Shown here piece after piece: positions 31,176-42,375 of a stretch of 64,000 bases of DNA. The notes beneath the pieces were generated by a model. The model saw only the letters and a program-made list of their open reading frames with translations. It was not told where the DNA came from and made no database searches. The stretch is from Prosapia bicincta (lineage: Eukaryota > Arthropoda > Insecta > Hemiptera > Cercopidae). The position numbers and the translations under genes were made by a program. The stretch lies in the NCBI GenBank assembly GCA_036971475.1, contig JBAIZL010000005.1, forward strand, positions 232,825,369 to 232,889,368, read 5' to 3'. Within the stretch, counting starts at the first letter, position 1. Every line of letters starts with the position of its first letter.

Positions 31176-33575
31176 AGTTTAATCAGTGAATTCAAGATGA
31201 TTACACCAAGCAACTTTAAATAAATGACCTCGTTGAGATACATTTACAAAAAAAGTGAGGGCATAACAGGTCTCTAGATTTGGAGAAGAAGACTATTCAA
31301 ATCATCTTATCTTTGTTGTACCTCAAGATATTGGAATTTATAAGTGATTGAGATGCACCACAGATGCTACAGATACGTCTTTAAAACCATGTAGGTTGCA
31401 TCACAGTCATCAAGTTTGCCCTTCAGTTCTTTCAGTAACGAGACGTGTGAATACTGGCTTCATTTCAAAAGCTACTCCCTTGACCATCTTGTCATTTTCC
31501 TCTTCATCCCTTTTCCTCTCAGTTGTTCTAAACACCAACTTCTTATAGTTGACAAAAGAAAAAGAAAGCAGCTGCGTTTCCTCCATAATAACAAAAAATG
31601 TCTCTGAAAAAGATTCACTAAACAAACTCCAGACTCAAGTCAAGAGTTTGGATTGGAACTGAGGTAGAAAGCGGAAGGAAAACCATTGTGTGTATAAACG
31701 GGCCAAAACGTACAATAAGACATAGCGTGTAAACTCTTCTTTGGACTGACAGTTTAAAAAAATATTTAAAAAATGTGTTTTTTTCAACATTTTTGCAGAA
31801 GTTTATAAAAATTGTCTAATAAACCGTAAAACTTATGGCATGTTTTTAAAAAATATGTAAAATAATGACAAAATAAAAAAAATATTCTATGAAAGTTTTC
31901 CCAAAATTTTTCAGTTTTTTTCTACTTTTCAAGTAAATGTAAAAGACTTAACATAAATTATTACTTTTTTCTTAATATTGTAACCTACAATAAGATATTT
32001 AAGGTAATATGATATGTTAAAAATATCTATAGCAATTCAATGAAAACAAGAGTTGTAAATGTGTAACGCTGCCATTACTCTGACTGCAAATAACAAAGTA
32101 ATTATTTACAAGTTTGGCAATAATGCTTAAAGTCTTACATATTAGTAACCACCTTGTTAACGATTTGACTTCGGCAGATTCCTGTCTATTCAAATCATTC
32201 TGAAAAAAGATAGAATACATTAAAGTACTTGTTTGTAATTTTAAAAAAATACCTGGGTAATCCTTTGAACTTGCTTGCTTTGTAAGCACCTTTAAAACAT
32301 ACACGGCTTTACTCTTTATCATAGTTAAATTTTGAAAGATATAAAAGAAATGAAACAAAGCTACTTATTAAAATTTAACAAAACATTTTCGCTTTGTTAT
32401 TAAATTTTGAAATGTATTTTATTAAATGCTTTAATTAAGCCTCTAACAAAAAAAAATGATTCCAGCCCCATCGTGATCTTTTATCTACCATAGCTGGAGA
32501 AAGACAGATTAAAAGCACAAGGTTTCTCAAGGTCGGTTACAAAAAACCCCCACCCTTAACATTCAGAAAAAACCTTTCATTGGCTCATGGTATTTATCAC
32601 TGCAACCTTTTCCCTAACTTCTTACAACATTTTTGGAAATAAAAATTTCTTTTAAACTGCCGATTTTACATTAGCTAAAATACAACAAATATTTATGCAA
32701 CATCTTGAATTAAAACAAAAAAATTATTTAGCATGTTACAATATATATGAAATCACTGGAATATAGAAATTGTGTTTATTATGTTACAAAGCAGAAGGTT
32801 TACTTTCCTTAACAGAGAAATTTTAGCAAGAATTAAAAGGATGTAACACTTTTTGTTATATTCTATGTATAGGGATGTTTATTTTGGCTATTATCTTAGT
32901 ACTTTCGACATTGCAATTTGTTAAATACATTTTTTGTTAAATACACTTAATACAACTTTGTTTTAACTTAGTAATGTAATAATAACAATAATTTTAATAA
33001 TGAAATATTGTAAATAAATATGGAGTTAGTATGTTAAAATGGTTTTTATTGTAAAATATCTTTTAAAAAAACTCAACTCTTTGAAATTAAAGAAAAATGC
33101 CAATACCTCAGAATGTTTTTAACAACACCACTAAGTTTCATAACATTCTGACTTCAAACAGTAAACTTATGGCAAGACTCTGTATTGGGTCATCTAATCT
33201 ATATTTTCTGTCCAGAGCATTGGGTGGAGAAAGTGCTTAGACCAATGGAAAAACATTCTGACATCCATACTTATAGAGGCTAGCATTCAAAGTGCAGAAA
33301 TGCTCTAGGCAGTATTTTTTTTAAGTAGAATTTTTAAACCAGATTATTTTATCTATTCATATAATATACCTCCATGAACATAACTTTTAAAACTAATTAA
33401 ATAACCAAAGGAAGCATACACATTGTCTATCAGATTTTAACTTCTTCAAAATGATACAATTTTTATACACGTCATGCAAGGATAAAGTTTTTAATGTGGT
33501 AGCAGGAATGGTCTCTGTAACCAAAAAGGATCAGATATACTTAAGAAGGGAAATAACCTTCCCAAGGCATACATA
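31176..33575. other. Intron sequence without recognised gene
   Basis: AT-rich. Short open frames on both strands (for example 31348-31548, 32017-32358) show no family motif. GTACAATAAGACATAGCGTGTAAAC near 31709 resembles 23273-23320, so a repeat is shared. Nothing else seen. Confidence 0.6.
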
Positions 33576-34872
33576 CGAGGTGAGGCTAGAAAAAAACCGA
33601 ACTAGCACAGGTGAAACAATAAAACAAATGCAATAAGGTTGAAAGTCGCCTAGCCTGTCACGTGACTCTTGCTCCGCCTACTGCTCGAGTTTCATCTGCC
33701 TCTTGCACTCAGTCTGCCCGTGGCGTCTGTTCTAAGTAGTTGACGTTTTGTCTGTGCGTCGGAAAAATGTTGAGTGTACAGAAAGAACAGCGTGTTAACA
33801 TCAAATTTCTTTTCAAACTTGGAAAATCTGCAAGTGAAACGTTTGTAATGTTGCAACAAGTGTACGGCGATGATTGTTTATCGCGAACACAAGTGTTTGA
33901 GTGGTTTAAACGATTTAAAGATGGCCGCGAAGACACAAGTGATGACGCTCGCACTGGCAGACCATTGTCAGCAAAAACTGATGCAAACATTGAAAAAATC
34001 GGTAAACTTGTTCGAGAAGATCGCCGTTTAACAATCAGAGCAATGTCTGAGTTGACAGGAATTGACAAGGAAAGTGTTAGGCAGATTCTTCATGAAAGTT
34101 TCAACATGAACAAAGTGTGTGCAAAAATGGTTCCAAAGTGTCTCACAATTGAACAGAAGGAACGCCGAAGAACGATTTGTTCTGACATCCTAGAAAACAT
34201 TGAAAGTGATCCCACCTTTTTACAAAATATTATTACTTGTGATGAATCGTGGTTTTTTGCCAATCGATGCATTGGAAATCTCCTGATTCTCCACGACAAA
34301 AAAAGCACGAATTTCAAAATCGAAATTCAAGCAATGATGATTGTTTTTTTTTATGTCAAAGGGATTGTACACATTGATTGGGTACCAGAGGGACAAACAG
34401 TGAATCAGCATTACTACATTAGCGTCCTGACTACCCTACGTGAGCGAGTACGGAGAAAACGGAACGATTTGTGGAAAAAAAAGACATGGATCCTGCTCCA
34501 AGACAATGCCCCAGCTCACAATGCGTTGTCAGTGAAGACGTTTTTAGCCAATCACAACATTCCCATCTTAGACCATCCACCCTACTCACCTGATTTGGCC
34601 CCCTGTGATTTTTTTCTTTTCCCTAAAGTCAAGTCAGCTTTGAAAGGAACTAGATTTGAGAGTGTTGAAGCAGTAAAAGAAAAAGCGACGGAAGTAATGT
34701 ATGGACTTACCGAAAATGATCTGCAGCATTGCTATGAACAGTGGAAAATTCGTATGGAGCGGTGTATAGACCGAGGAGGAGAGTACATTGAAGGAGATAA
34801 CATCAAATTGTAAATAATGGAAAATAAAATTTTTTTATAGCATCAGTTCGGTTGTTTTCTAGCCACACCTCG
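33576..34872 (+). mobile_element. Mariner transposon, full length with both inverted repeats
   Basis: 1297 bp. The 5' end CGAGGTGAGGCTAGAAAA and the inverted 3' end (starting CGAGGTGTGGCTAGAAAA) pair over about 27 bp, with TA on each side (33574-33575 and 34873-34874). One transposase gene inside. Typical mariner size. Confidence 0.93.
33767..34813 (+). CDS. Mariner transposase, frame-shifted within
   Basis: 348 aa from the ATG at 33767, the usual mariner length. N-terminal helix-turn-helix (residues 10-110, with WFKRFKDGRED and GRPLS), then catalytic D159 (TCDESWF), D246 (LQDNAPAH) and D281 (YSPDLAPCDFF): D246 and D281 are 34 residues apart, the mariner D,D34D signature. Residues about 165-188 do not look like mariner; the same DNA read in another frame gives HWKSPDSPRQKK, the expected conserved block. 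So a small deletion near 34262-34266 shifted the frame and a one-base loss near 34330 restored it. The protein is full length but probably inactive. It would cut and paste the element at TA sites. Confidence 0.92.
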   Translation: MLSVQKEQRVNIKFLFKLGKSASETFVMLQQVYGDDCLSRTQVFEWFKRFKDGREDTSDDARTGRPLSAKTDANIEKIGKLVREDRRLTIRAMSELTGIDKESVRQILHESFNMNKVCAKMVPKCLTIEQKERRRTICSDILENIESDPTFLQNIITCDESWFFANRCIGNLLILHDKKSTNFKIEIQAMMIVFFYVKGIVHIDWVPEGQTVNQHYYISVLTTLRERVRRKRNDLWKKKTWILLQDNAPAHNALSVKTFLANHNIPILDHPPYSPDLAPCDFFLFPKVKSALKGTRFESVEAVKEKATEVMYGLTENDLQHCYEQWKIRMERCIDRGGEYIEGDNIKL

Positions 34873-34874
34873 TA

Positions 34875-35693
34875 TATCCTATTAAGCTTAAAGGTTTGTA
34901 ACCCTACCTATAATTTCTCATAACCTTTGCTTTCAATGTAGGCTACCATTGACAGTGTTATTGTTTTCTTTGCTGCTTGACAAATTTTCTAATACATTTT
35001 AGCATACAATTTTATATTTCTGTACCGTTCCATGTGTAATGTTTAAAAGTCATGCCCAATTTTTGTTTGAAATTCATTTTTTTTTTCACCTCCAGATAGT
35101 GCATACACATTCCTCTTTGGCCTCAGTAGAAAGGAAGTATACTTAAAGCAAATGACATTGTTTTCCCTTCCACTACCACAGCTATAGAATCATTATCTCT
35201 TCGTTAGCCATTTCTTTAGCCTATTTATTTTTTTCTTCTATATTATTATTTGGAATAGGGAGTAGATGTAGATATGTTTCTGTGACTTTAATAGTAGTTC
35301 TACTTCAGTTATGAGAACCAGCTCTGGTGTAGATCAATTCCTAAGTCTGAGTCATTCACAGGCAATAATGGTCAGACCGACAGGCCTCAATACCACAACA
35401 AAAACCTTTCAATATCGATTGTAGTTTAAAATATACAATAACAACTCGTTTAATTTTCTGAACAAAATTATTTTCTACATCAGAGTAATCAGTTATTTTT
35501 ATTACAATAAGATCTACATGTAAATTTTTATATAATATTTTTAATATCAGATTTCCAGAACTTGAACTTATTATAACTTGAACAAATTAATAATCCATCA
35601 GTACTATGTTTTAAGAAAAAAACAGTATCTTTTTATTTTTCCTACTGTAAATAACATGCATTAATGTTATGTTTTAATAATGTTGTTACACAG
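34875..35693 (+). other. Intron sequence without recognised gene
   Basis: AT-rich, no frame with family motifs. The 3' part leads to a TTGTTACACAG splice acceptor at 35683-35693. Confidence 0.6.
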
Positions 35694-35863
35694 GGAGTGA
35701 AGATGATAATAAGGGGATTTCAGGTGGTAAAAGAACTGCTTTTGGGAGGACAGATAATATACCAAATAATAAACACAGAAAAATTTCTTTACTGTCGCGG
35801 AAAGATGAGAAAAATTTTATTTTCTCTGGCTTTAGTGTCATCCTTGCTCATAAAGAAATTGCC
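35694..35863 (+). pseudogene. Decayed host exon of B type (B2)
   Basis: Follows a good acceptor (GTTACACAG) in the same phase 1. The first 40 codons match exon B3: GISGGKRTAFGRTDNIP, NNKHRKIS. After KDE the similarity stops, no donor is seen where the others have one, and the frame runs to a stop at 35864. It may be a dead exon or a shortened terminal exon. The upstream intron is similar in style to that of B3. Confidence 0.6.
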
Positions 35864-35866
35864 TAA

Positions 35867-36382
35867 GAAACTAGATAGGGAGTTTCCCATCGTGGTATTA
35901 TTTTCCTGCTTCGAAAAGTCATTTGAACTGGGAACTATTCTACCTCATACACAGGTTTAAATGTGGGTAATATATTTTTTAATAATAGCCCACTCAAGAT
36001 TGTTATTTTTGAGCCATTTCTAACCATACACTTGGGTGTAAAAAACAACGTCAAGCGATATCAACAATTCAGACTCAACCAAGTAGCATTAAGCATGTAT
36101 TCATTGTCTATTAAGTATATAATTATAATTAACCAAGTATTTAACCAGTAATATTAATTAAACAAATTGAATTAAAAACATTAACTAATCATTCTATATC
36201 CATTTATAATCAGTTTAAGTGTCTCCACAAAAAAAAATGACCAGTTTTTTTTCATAATCAGATTTCCTGAAGTTAGAATTGACAGATTCTACTTTACTTA
36301 ATATTAAAGTAATAAATTATCAAACTGTCAGTAATTTTCTTTTTAAGAATAGAGTATCCAGTAATAAAAAAAATTTTCATTG

Positions 36383-36384
<2 letters not shown>
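35867..36384 (+). other. Intron sequence without recognised gene
   Basis: Nothing beyond AT-rich sequence; short open frames here lack motifs. Confidence 0.6.

Positions 36385-36438
<54 letters not shown>
36385..36438. repeat. (TA)n microsatellite
   Basis: TA run adjoining the 3' end of a PLE P1 copy. Confidence 0.95.
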
Positions 36439-36439
<1 letters not shown>

Positions 36440-36550
36440 CTTGATATTTTACGTTGTCCATTATTTTTCCATTGCACTGACTTTATGAAGTTGATATATT
36501 ACTATTGTAAATACTTTTATACACCACTAAATGCAATAATTTTACCTTGT

Positions 36551-36594
36551 TGTGATGAGGCACCTTTCGGTCACTTGACCATTGTCGAATCACT
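36551..36594 (-). ncRNA. Hammerhead-like fold in split PLE P1 copy
   Basis: Stem I of five pairs, core UCGACAA, stem II GGUC/GACC with loop AAGU (other copies AAUU), GAAA, stem III GG/CC. Only the loop differs from its relatives, so the stems are kept. Confidence 0.45.
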
Positions 36595-36596
36595 GA

Positions 36597-36899
36597 TTAT
36601 TTTTCTGGTGTAGATGTTCGGTCCGTGAAGTTGGTATTTGTTGACGTTACATGCATTTTCTCTTGATCTGCGTGTATGATGTTTTTATATAGTATGTCTT
36701 TTGTATATGTGGTCTGTAGGTTCATTAAATTGTTGTGTGCGTTTTTATAAATGTGGTATTTTTCTAGTGAGTTTAATTCTATTGGGTTATTATTTATTTC
36801 AAGTATGGTTAGGTTTTTTTCATAGTTTGTTATTTCATGTTTATGTGATATTAGGTGTGCTGCAACATTTGATACTTTTGTATTTTTATTTTTTAACAC
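36597..36899 (-). pseudogene. PLE P1 GIY-YIG C-terminal fragment
   Basis: About 100 codons matching the last part of the intact protein (VSNVAAHLISHKHEIT, NSLEKYHIYKN). The upstream part with the catalytic GIY and YIG motifs is interrupted by the LTR insertion. Confidence 0.85.
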
Positions 36900-36967
36900 T
36901 CTGTAATGTTCTTCAAATCTTATTTTAAATGATCTGGTCGTTTCCCTATGTAAAATGCGTTGCAGTT

Positions 36968-38994
36968 TGCAACGTCCCCCCCCAGCTCACCTAACCTCTA
37001 CCTCCTTACATCCCTACCACCGCAGCACTACGCGGTCGTCTGCTTGCGTTGTTTAAATCCTTTCTTGCAGAATACTAGAATTTAATTGTTTACAAGAAAA
37101 CATATTTATAAACAACCAAACCTCTGCCTATCACCCTGCTGGTAAAACCGTGCTAAACTCCCAGAGTCAAGTGTATGTTTCCTGCTCGTAGGGCCAAACC
37201 CACAACAAGCCTATTCCCGCTGACTACTATTTAAAATACATATAAACCCTCCTAAATAAGTTTATCAATTGTGTATGGTCTAAGTATAGTCACACATGTC
37301 AAATTAATAGTCAGCTGGAAAGAAACACATTTAGAATAATACACATAAAAAACACAGAGTCTTACCACCTGATGATGATGTGCAGAAACAGCAAGGGAAC
37401 GTGCAAAATATGATTGTGCTTAAAAATACCTATTTTAAAAGGCTCCTGTGTCCTCTTAAACACAATCTGCCAGTAGATAAATCTCTGGACTTTTATTACA
37501 AAAAACCAACTAATCTTTAGACTAGCTCATGAAATTAGTAGAGAGAAACTCTTTAAAACATTAGGCTTTATCTATTGCCATTTAATGAAATTTAATTAAA
37601 TTTGTTTACTGATTTGATAATCATTTTTATATTAGTTGGAAAAAGCTAAACAGTTTTTATTGGTTATTTGACACAGGATGGAATGCAAATAATCTTGATT
37701 TTTATGACATATTTAACTCTATTTATTGAAATAAAAAAGAAAATTTATCCTTCAAAGTTTTACACAATTATATTAGCAAAACAATTCACTGAGTTACTTC
37801 TTGTTTCTTATGCTTTAAAAAATTATACTTTGCATATAGATTTATTACATTTACATTAACATAAAATCATTTTCAAAATTACACATAATAATATTTTATC
37901 TCCTATATGGAATTGGTAAATTCATAACTTATGACCTTTAATTTTTAAATTTATAATATTCGAGAATTCCTCATTTTCTTTAAATAAACGGCTTATGGCC
38001 AAAAACCTTTTGTAATTTTAATATTCATTATTTTAAATATTCTGAGCACATAAATTCATTTACTTAGCATACAATTTATTAAAATTTTATAAAGAGTGAA
38101 GTCATTGTTTTAAGCTTGCAAATTTGTTTGAATTTAATAAAATTAACTAACTAAATTTGACGTGACTGATTTCGAATAAAGAAAATGACTTGCCAAAGAT
38201 GTTCTTGCCGGTCCTTGGGGTCCCTCGTCTGGCTTCCCTGGTCCTTGGACACCGGAAGTCGCCATCCCTGGTCCGTCGGTGGTGGTTTCCCTCTATTCGA
38301 GCGTCCTGGAGGCTGAGTCTGGAGCCTTCATCCTTGGTGGTCCTGGATGTCGAAAGCGCTGAGGTTATTGTCCATCTGGCCTGCTGACGGTTTCTACTCG
38401 CGGTCCAGCATAGCGTCCCGCGGCACCTCGTGTTAGAAAATTTTTACAGACTGTCTCTAAAGACTTAGAGACCAAGTATATATAGCGGTGAATTCAACCT
38501 ACCGCACCCCGCCTGCAAGTTTGCTATCGCTCGATTTATTCCTTGTACAGGCAAGTCGGGCAACGAAACTGTTTTAGCTTGCATAGTTTGATAATTAATT
38601 TTAGAACACTGAAAAATGTCTATTTTATTTAAACGGCTGTAACTTTTTTGTTTCTTAAGTTTTTTGAATTCTGTTTTCTTTAATGTTCATTCTAGGTTAT
38701 TGTGGTTCTTTTGAAATGTCGATGAAAGTTCTACGTGGTTTGGTTCGAAAAATAGCTTTTTTAGGCACTTAGAATTTTTTCGCTTCACTCTCGATGTTCA
38801 AATTTAGTTAGTTATTACAATTTTATTTTATAACATTCTTTAATGTGGCTTAACTATTCTATTTACTGTTTTATTTAATCTTTCCCTCTTTAATAATTGT
38901 ATAATTCCCTACTTGATTATTTTAAAACAGCTTTATTTCTAAAAAACAGGAAATTACTTATTTCCCACTTGCGACGGCCTCTCACCCCGTTGCA
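36968..38994 (-). repeat. 3' LTR of the gag-protease element
   Basis: 2027 bp. It holds a GC-rich stretch (38195-38420) with repeated CCTGGTCC-like words, and on the minus strand a TATATATA box near 38477. Open frames inside are repeated in the other LTR only because the LTRs are identical. Confidence 0.95.
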
Positions 38995-40758
38995 ATTTCC
39001 CCGTTTGAGAGGTTAAAAATGTTTTACTTGTTAAAATGTTTTTTACCAATTCCTTATCTTATTATTACTTAAACTATCTTATTCTATTACAAAGTTTTCT
39101 TATTATTATTCTCTTGTTTCTTGAGAAGTTTTCACCCTGAAACACTTCAAACACAAGTCAATTAGCAATTTATTAGTCACTTTTGTTTACACAATAAATT
39201 TTATTTTGTCACATTACACATCATTCACCACACTGATGGCTGTCATTTCCTTTATATATTTACCACGTCAATTTCATTTTATACTAGTTATGGCTTTAAA
39301 AACAATGACTTGCAATTAAAAACCTAACTAATCTTACAGTACTATTTTTTAAACATATTCCATTCATATCTTAAGTATTACGTATTATTGTGTCAGCTGT
39401 GGAAGTACAGTTTATCAAGTTTAATTTGTTTATTTTCCGATAAACCTTCCGTAGCGGCTAACTATTGCGTGGATTCTACATTCCAAACTACCTGGCAAGG
39501 TCAATGAGCTGGCTTGTAAACATTCTAATAAAATACGACAACAATTCTACTTATCATATTAAAACGGAACGAAACTTGCCTTTTAAATTCTCTATCTTTG
39601 GATTGTACAGTTTATAAAACTGGCTTGTGTGTAGATTATCAAAGTCCACTTGATAAATTTCGATTGCTTCTGATTTCAATGCAAAGTTTCTATTGTTGCG
39701 ACCTTTATCGTTAGTACACAAGTTTTCTTGTTTTATATTGTACAGTGATAGTCTGATCTAACGACCCACTATTTCATGCACACAAATTTCTTGTTTGATT
39801 TTGCAAAAGTCTGTCCGCGTATTAGTTGTACAAGTCATTAAAATTCGCCTGCTATCTCTCTGATTGTTGCTTGATTTAACCCGCTTGTTTGATTTAAGCA
39901 GTGGAGGTAGTTCGGCAATGTTTGCTCAATATACACAAAGACTTCCTGAATAATACTTTTGTAATGTTGATTTAGTTATTAAATAGTTTGTTTTAGATTT
40001 AAACATTTGTCCTTTTACAAATAAGTAGCTAATCTGAAAGTCTAGATTTAGCCTTATTCAATTTCTGCTTATTCTTGTCTTTACTTTAAATCAGTTTATT
40101 AATCATTCTGACAATTTGATTCCTGCCTGACTTAGTTTATCGCTCGCGTACTGGTTCTATTACTGAACAACATTCTAATTTGGCATTTCCGTATTTTTAT
40201 TATAATCAGTGTAAAGATCACATTGTGGAATCCCTTTACTTGTCATAAAACTTCTTAACGTTTTTAACATCATATACAATTTTACAGAATACATTACACG
40301 ATATTTTATAATTATTGACACAGTTGGTTTGATTTATTGTAACAAATCAGGTTATTGTTCCTAATTTTGCTTCTTATCTTTTAAACTTTCCCATTAAACA
40401 TTTTGGAAATTCCGTAGAACATCTTATTGACTTTGTCCTGTTTTAAATACATTTAGGCTTTTTTGCCCTCTACTCTTTTGGTACGTCCGGCTTATTTTGT
40501 TGCAAGGAATGTTTTTATAAACTCGTTCCCCGCCCGTCCACCGGATACTTCAGCGTGGCCTTGTTTACAAACACAAGTGATTGCCCTTAGCCTTGAGCCT
40601 TTGTTTACATTTGTTCGACTCGGTGGGTCTTTCATTCAAACATCTGACTTCTTTATTATGAATTATTGTAACCTAGGCAATCCTGGTTTATTTAAAAGTA
40701 CAGCGGTTATTTATTTGTACTGCCTTTCTTAATAGTATTTAGTTTTAAAATATTTTTT
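38995..40758 (-). other. Frame-free region replacing RT, RNase H and integrase
   Basis: 1.76 kb between the protease stop and the 3' LTR, with no minus-strand frame of note and no RT or integrase motif in any frame I read. Next to the LTR the minus strand reads AAACGGGGAAAT, a likely purine tract. 40490-40640 is GC-richer than the rest. Its origin is unknown; it may hold cis signals for packaging by a helper. Confidence 0.6.
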
Positions 40759-40761
40759 TAC

Positions 40762-42219
40762 TCATTCATAAAACTCTTCATTAAACACGTCTGAATAACT
40801 GTTTAACAATTCTGGTAACTTCAACATTTCTTGTTTATTTAAAATGCAATGATTATTTGTATTTTCCAATTTAATCGTATTTATTTTAAGACATATTTTA
40901 CGCGTTCTGATTTTCTTTCGGCGTTTTGTGTTACGCCATTGTGCGTAATTCCTGTATTTTATTTTTATTCTTGATTTATTTTTACTTGGTTTATTTTGAT
41001 AATCTTTATACTGGTGAGATTTACTTCTAAATTTATTTTTAGCAAACAATTTGGACTTCGTTTTCAAGCAAGATTGGTTAGAATTAAAGTGCTTTGGAAC
41101 TCTTGTTAAGTCTAACGGATTTGTTTCCCGACAATTAGGTCTTTCCCTAACTTGTTGGAATTTTATTTGTTTCGGCTTGTAGCCATTTTTATTTAATTCG
41201 TTGAATCCTCCCTCGTCATTATTTAATTTGTTTGTTGTAGGCTTGGTTAACCCATTTTTTGCTTTGTTTAATCCCGTTAGCTTACTTGATTCCGTTCTTT
41301 CACAGATTAATAATTCTCTCTTCCTCGAATTTTCGCACAATTTGTTATTTAAATTTTTGGTAATCTCGTTCTTAACCTTATTCGTTGACAATTGTTTTAA
41401 TTTTATTTTCTGTTCCCCGCTTGTATCGGTGGAACATTTTACATTTTTAGTCATATTTTTGTTTCGTGTTTGTTTATTTTTTAGTTTGTCATCGCCTAAC
41501 TCGCACAAGGACCCATCTTCCTGATCCTTGCTCGTGAACAGCCCCTTCTGCACGCTATTCACTATCGGGCACTCCAATGTCGGCTCTACAGGTGTTAATT
41601 TGCCGTCGTTAATTTGCCCGTCTATATAAGACGGATCTATTATATTTATTTCCTGTTCCCCGCTTGTAACGTCGGAACATATTACATCTTGGTTAGTATT
41701 TTCGTTTGTTATTTTATTAATTTTATTACATCCTATCTCTTGTTTTATATTATTTTTATTATTATTCGATACAAGAAACTCCTGGTGCAGCAGATATCCA
41801 TCAATTTCATACGTCATGAACGATCTCTCCATGTTTATCCGGGCTTTTAACGCACACAAAGTATTTGCTCCCAAGATGAGGTCAACCCGTAGATTGTCCA
41901 CAATCAAGAAAACAAATTCCTTTGTGTGTCCGTTTAATGTTAGAGGTAGCATTGTTTGTAACTTGACTCGTTTACAGGTTGACCCTAATGCTGTGACTAT
42001 CGCTACGTTAGCTATAGGTAGCTCATAGAATAAACTCCCGTTTTGCTTTAGGGCTATGTATTTTTCTGTTTTAATCACAGACATTTGGGCACCTGTATCA
42101 ACTTGTGCAATTAACTTATGGTCTTTAATTTCGCACTCTATCACTGGACACTGGTCTATATTCTCTAGTGTTATAACCGAGTCAATTCTTTCCTCTAACA
42201 AATCGTCCCTAATAGACAT
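40762..42219 (-). CDS. Protease domain protein (truncated pol)
   Basis: 485 aa from the ATG at 42219, though the frame is open upstream to the gag stop and homology (RLGGFS) extends there, so the real product is probably a gag-protease fusion by -1 shift. Retropepsin fold: DTGAQMS with catalytic D41, a TALGS flap-side segment near 75, and VDLILGANTL near 110. Residues 160-450 are Asn/Lys-rich and disordered. The end, LLNSYSDVFNEEFYE, resembles the short segment just before RT in gypsy pol; the RT itself never begins. The protease would mature gag. Confidence 0.88.
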   Translation of the reverse strand: MSIRDDLLEERIDSVITLENIDQCPVIECEIKDHKLIAQVDTGAQMSVIKTEKYIALKQNGSLFYELPIANVAIVTALGSTCKRVKLQTMLPLTLNGHTKEFVFLIVDNLRVDLILGANTLCALKARINMERSFMTYEIDGYLLHQEFLVSNNNKNNIKQEIGCNKINKITNENTNQDVICSDVTSGEQEINIIDPSYIDGQINDGKLTPVEPTLECPIVNSVQKGLFTSKDQEDGSLCELGDDKLKNKQTRNKNMTKNVKCSTDTSGEQKIKLKQLSTNKVKNEITKNLNNKLCENSRKRELLICERTESSKLTGLNKAKNGLTKPTTNKLNNDEGGFNELNKNGYKPKQIKFQQVRERPNCRETNPLDLTRVPKHFNSNQSCLKTKSKLFAKNKFRSKSHQYKDYQNKPSKNKSRIKIKYRNYAQWRNTKRRKKIRTRKICLKINTIKLENTNNHCILNKQEMLKLPELLNSYSDVFNEEFYE

Positions 42220-42365
42220 GGAAAAACCGCCTAGCCTGATCTTATTATGATGGTAAACCGGCTCTTCCTTCGGTCTCTCGCTCTGAATTATTTTTGACTT
42301 CTTATTGCTTCGGATCTCTAACCTGGTTAACTTGTCTCCCTGATTGTTGCCAGAGATCCTTATAT

Positions 42366-42375
42366 TTAGTTTTTT
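42366..42375 (-). promoter_or_regulatory. Canonical -1 frameshift site A AAA AAC at gag stop
   Basis: The minus strand reads CCA AAA AAC TAA in the gag frame: the canonical slippery heptamer AAAAAAC directly before the stop. Slipping back one base enters the protease frame, which is open from here to 40762. Confidence 0.7.

Larger units (their letters stand above)
36439..36967 (-). mobile_element. PLE P1 copy, 3' portion (split by LTR element)
   Basis: From the terminal TCTTGATATTTTACGTTG through the GIY-YIG C-terminus. The copy continues at 46118 after the 9150-bp LTR insertion; AGTT at 36964-36967 and 46118-46121 is the target duplication. Confidence 0.92.

Noticed and set aside
31348..32358. 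Short open frames on both strands that could be host exons
   Set aside because: No splice-site pairing with phase 1, no similarity to the A or B modules, no motif.
38190..38387. 65-codon frame in the GC-rich part of the LTR, repeated at 45313
   Set aside because: Repeated only because the two LTRs are identical; no start context or family motif, and not visible in the older LTR at 28217.
40463..40732. 89-codon frame next to the protease gene, considered as an env remnant
   Set aside because: It lies on the strand opposite to the element's genes and lacks a signal peptide plus membrane anchor arrangement.
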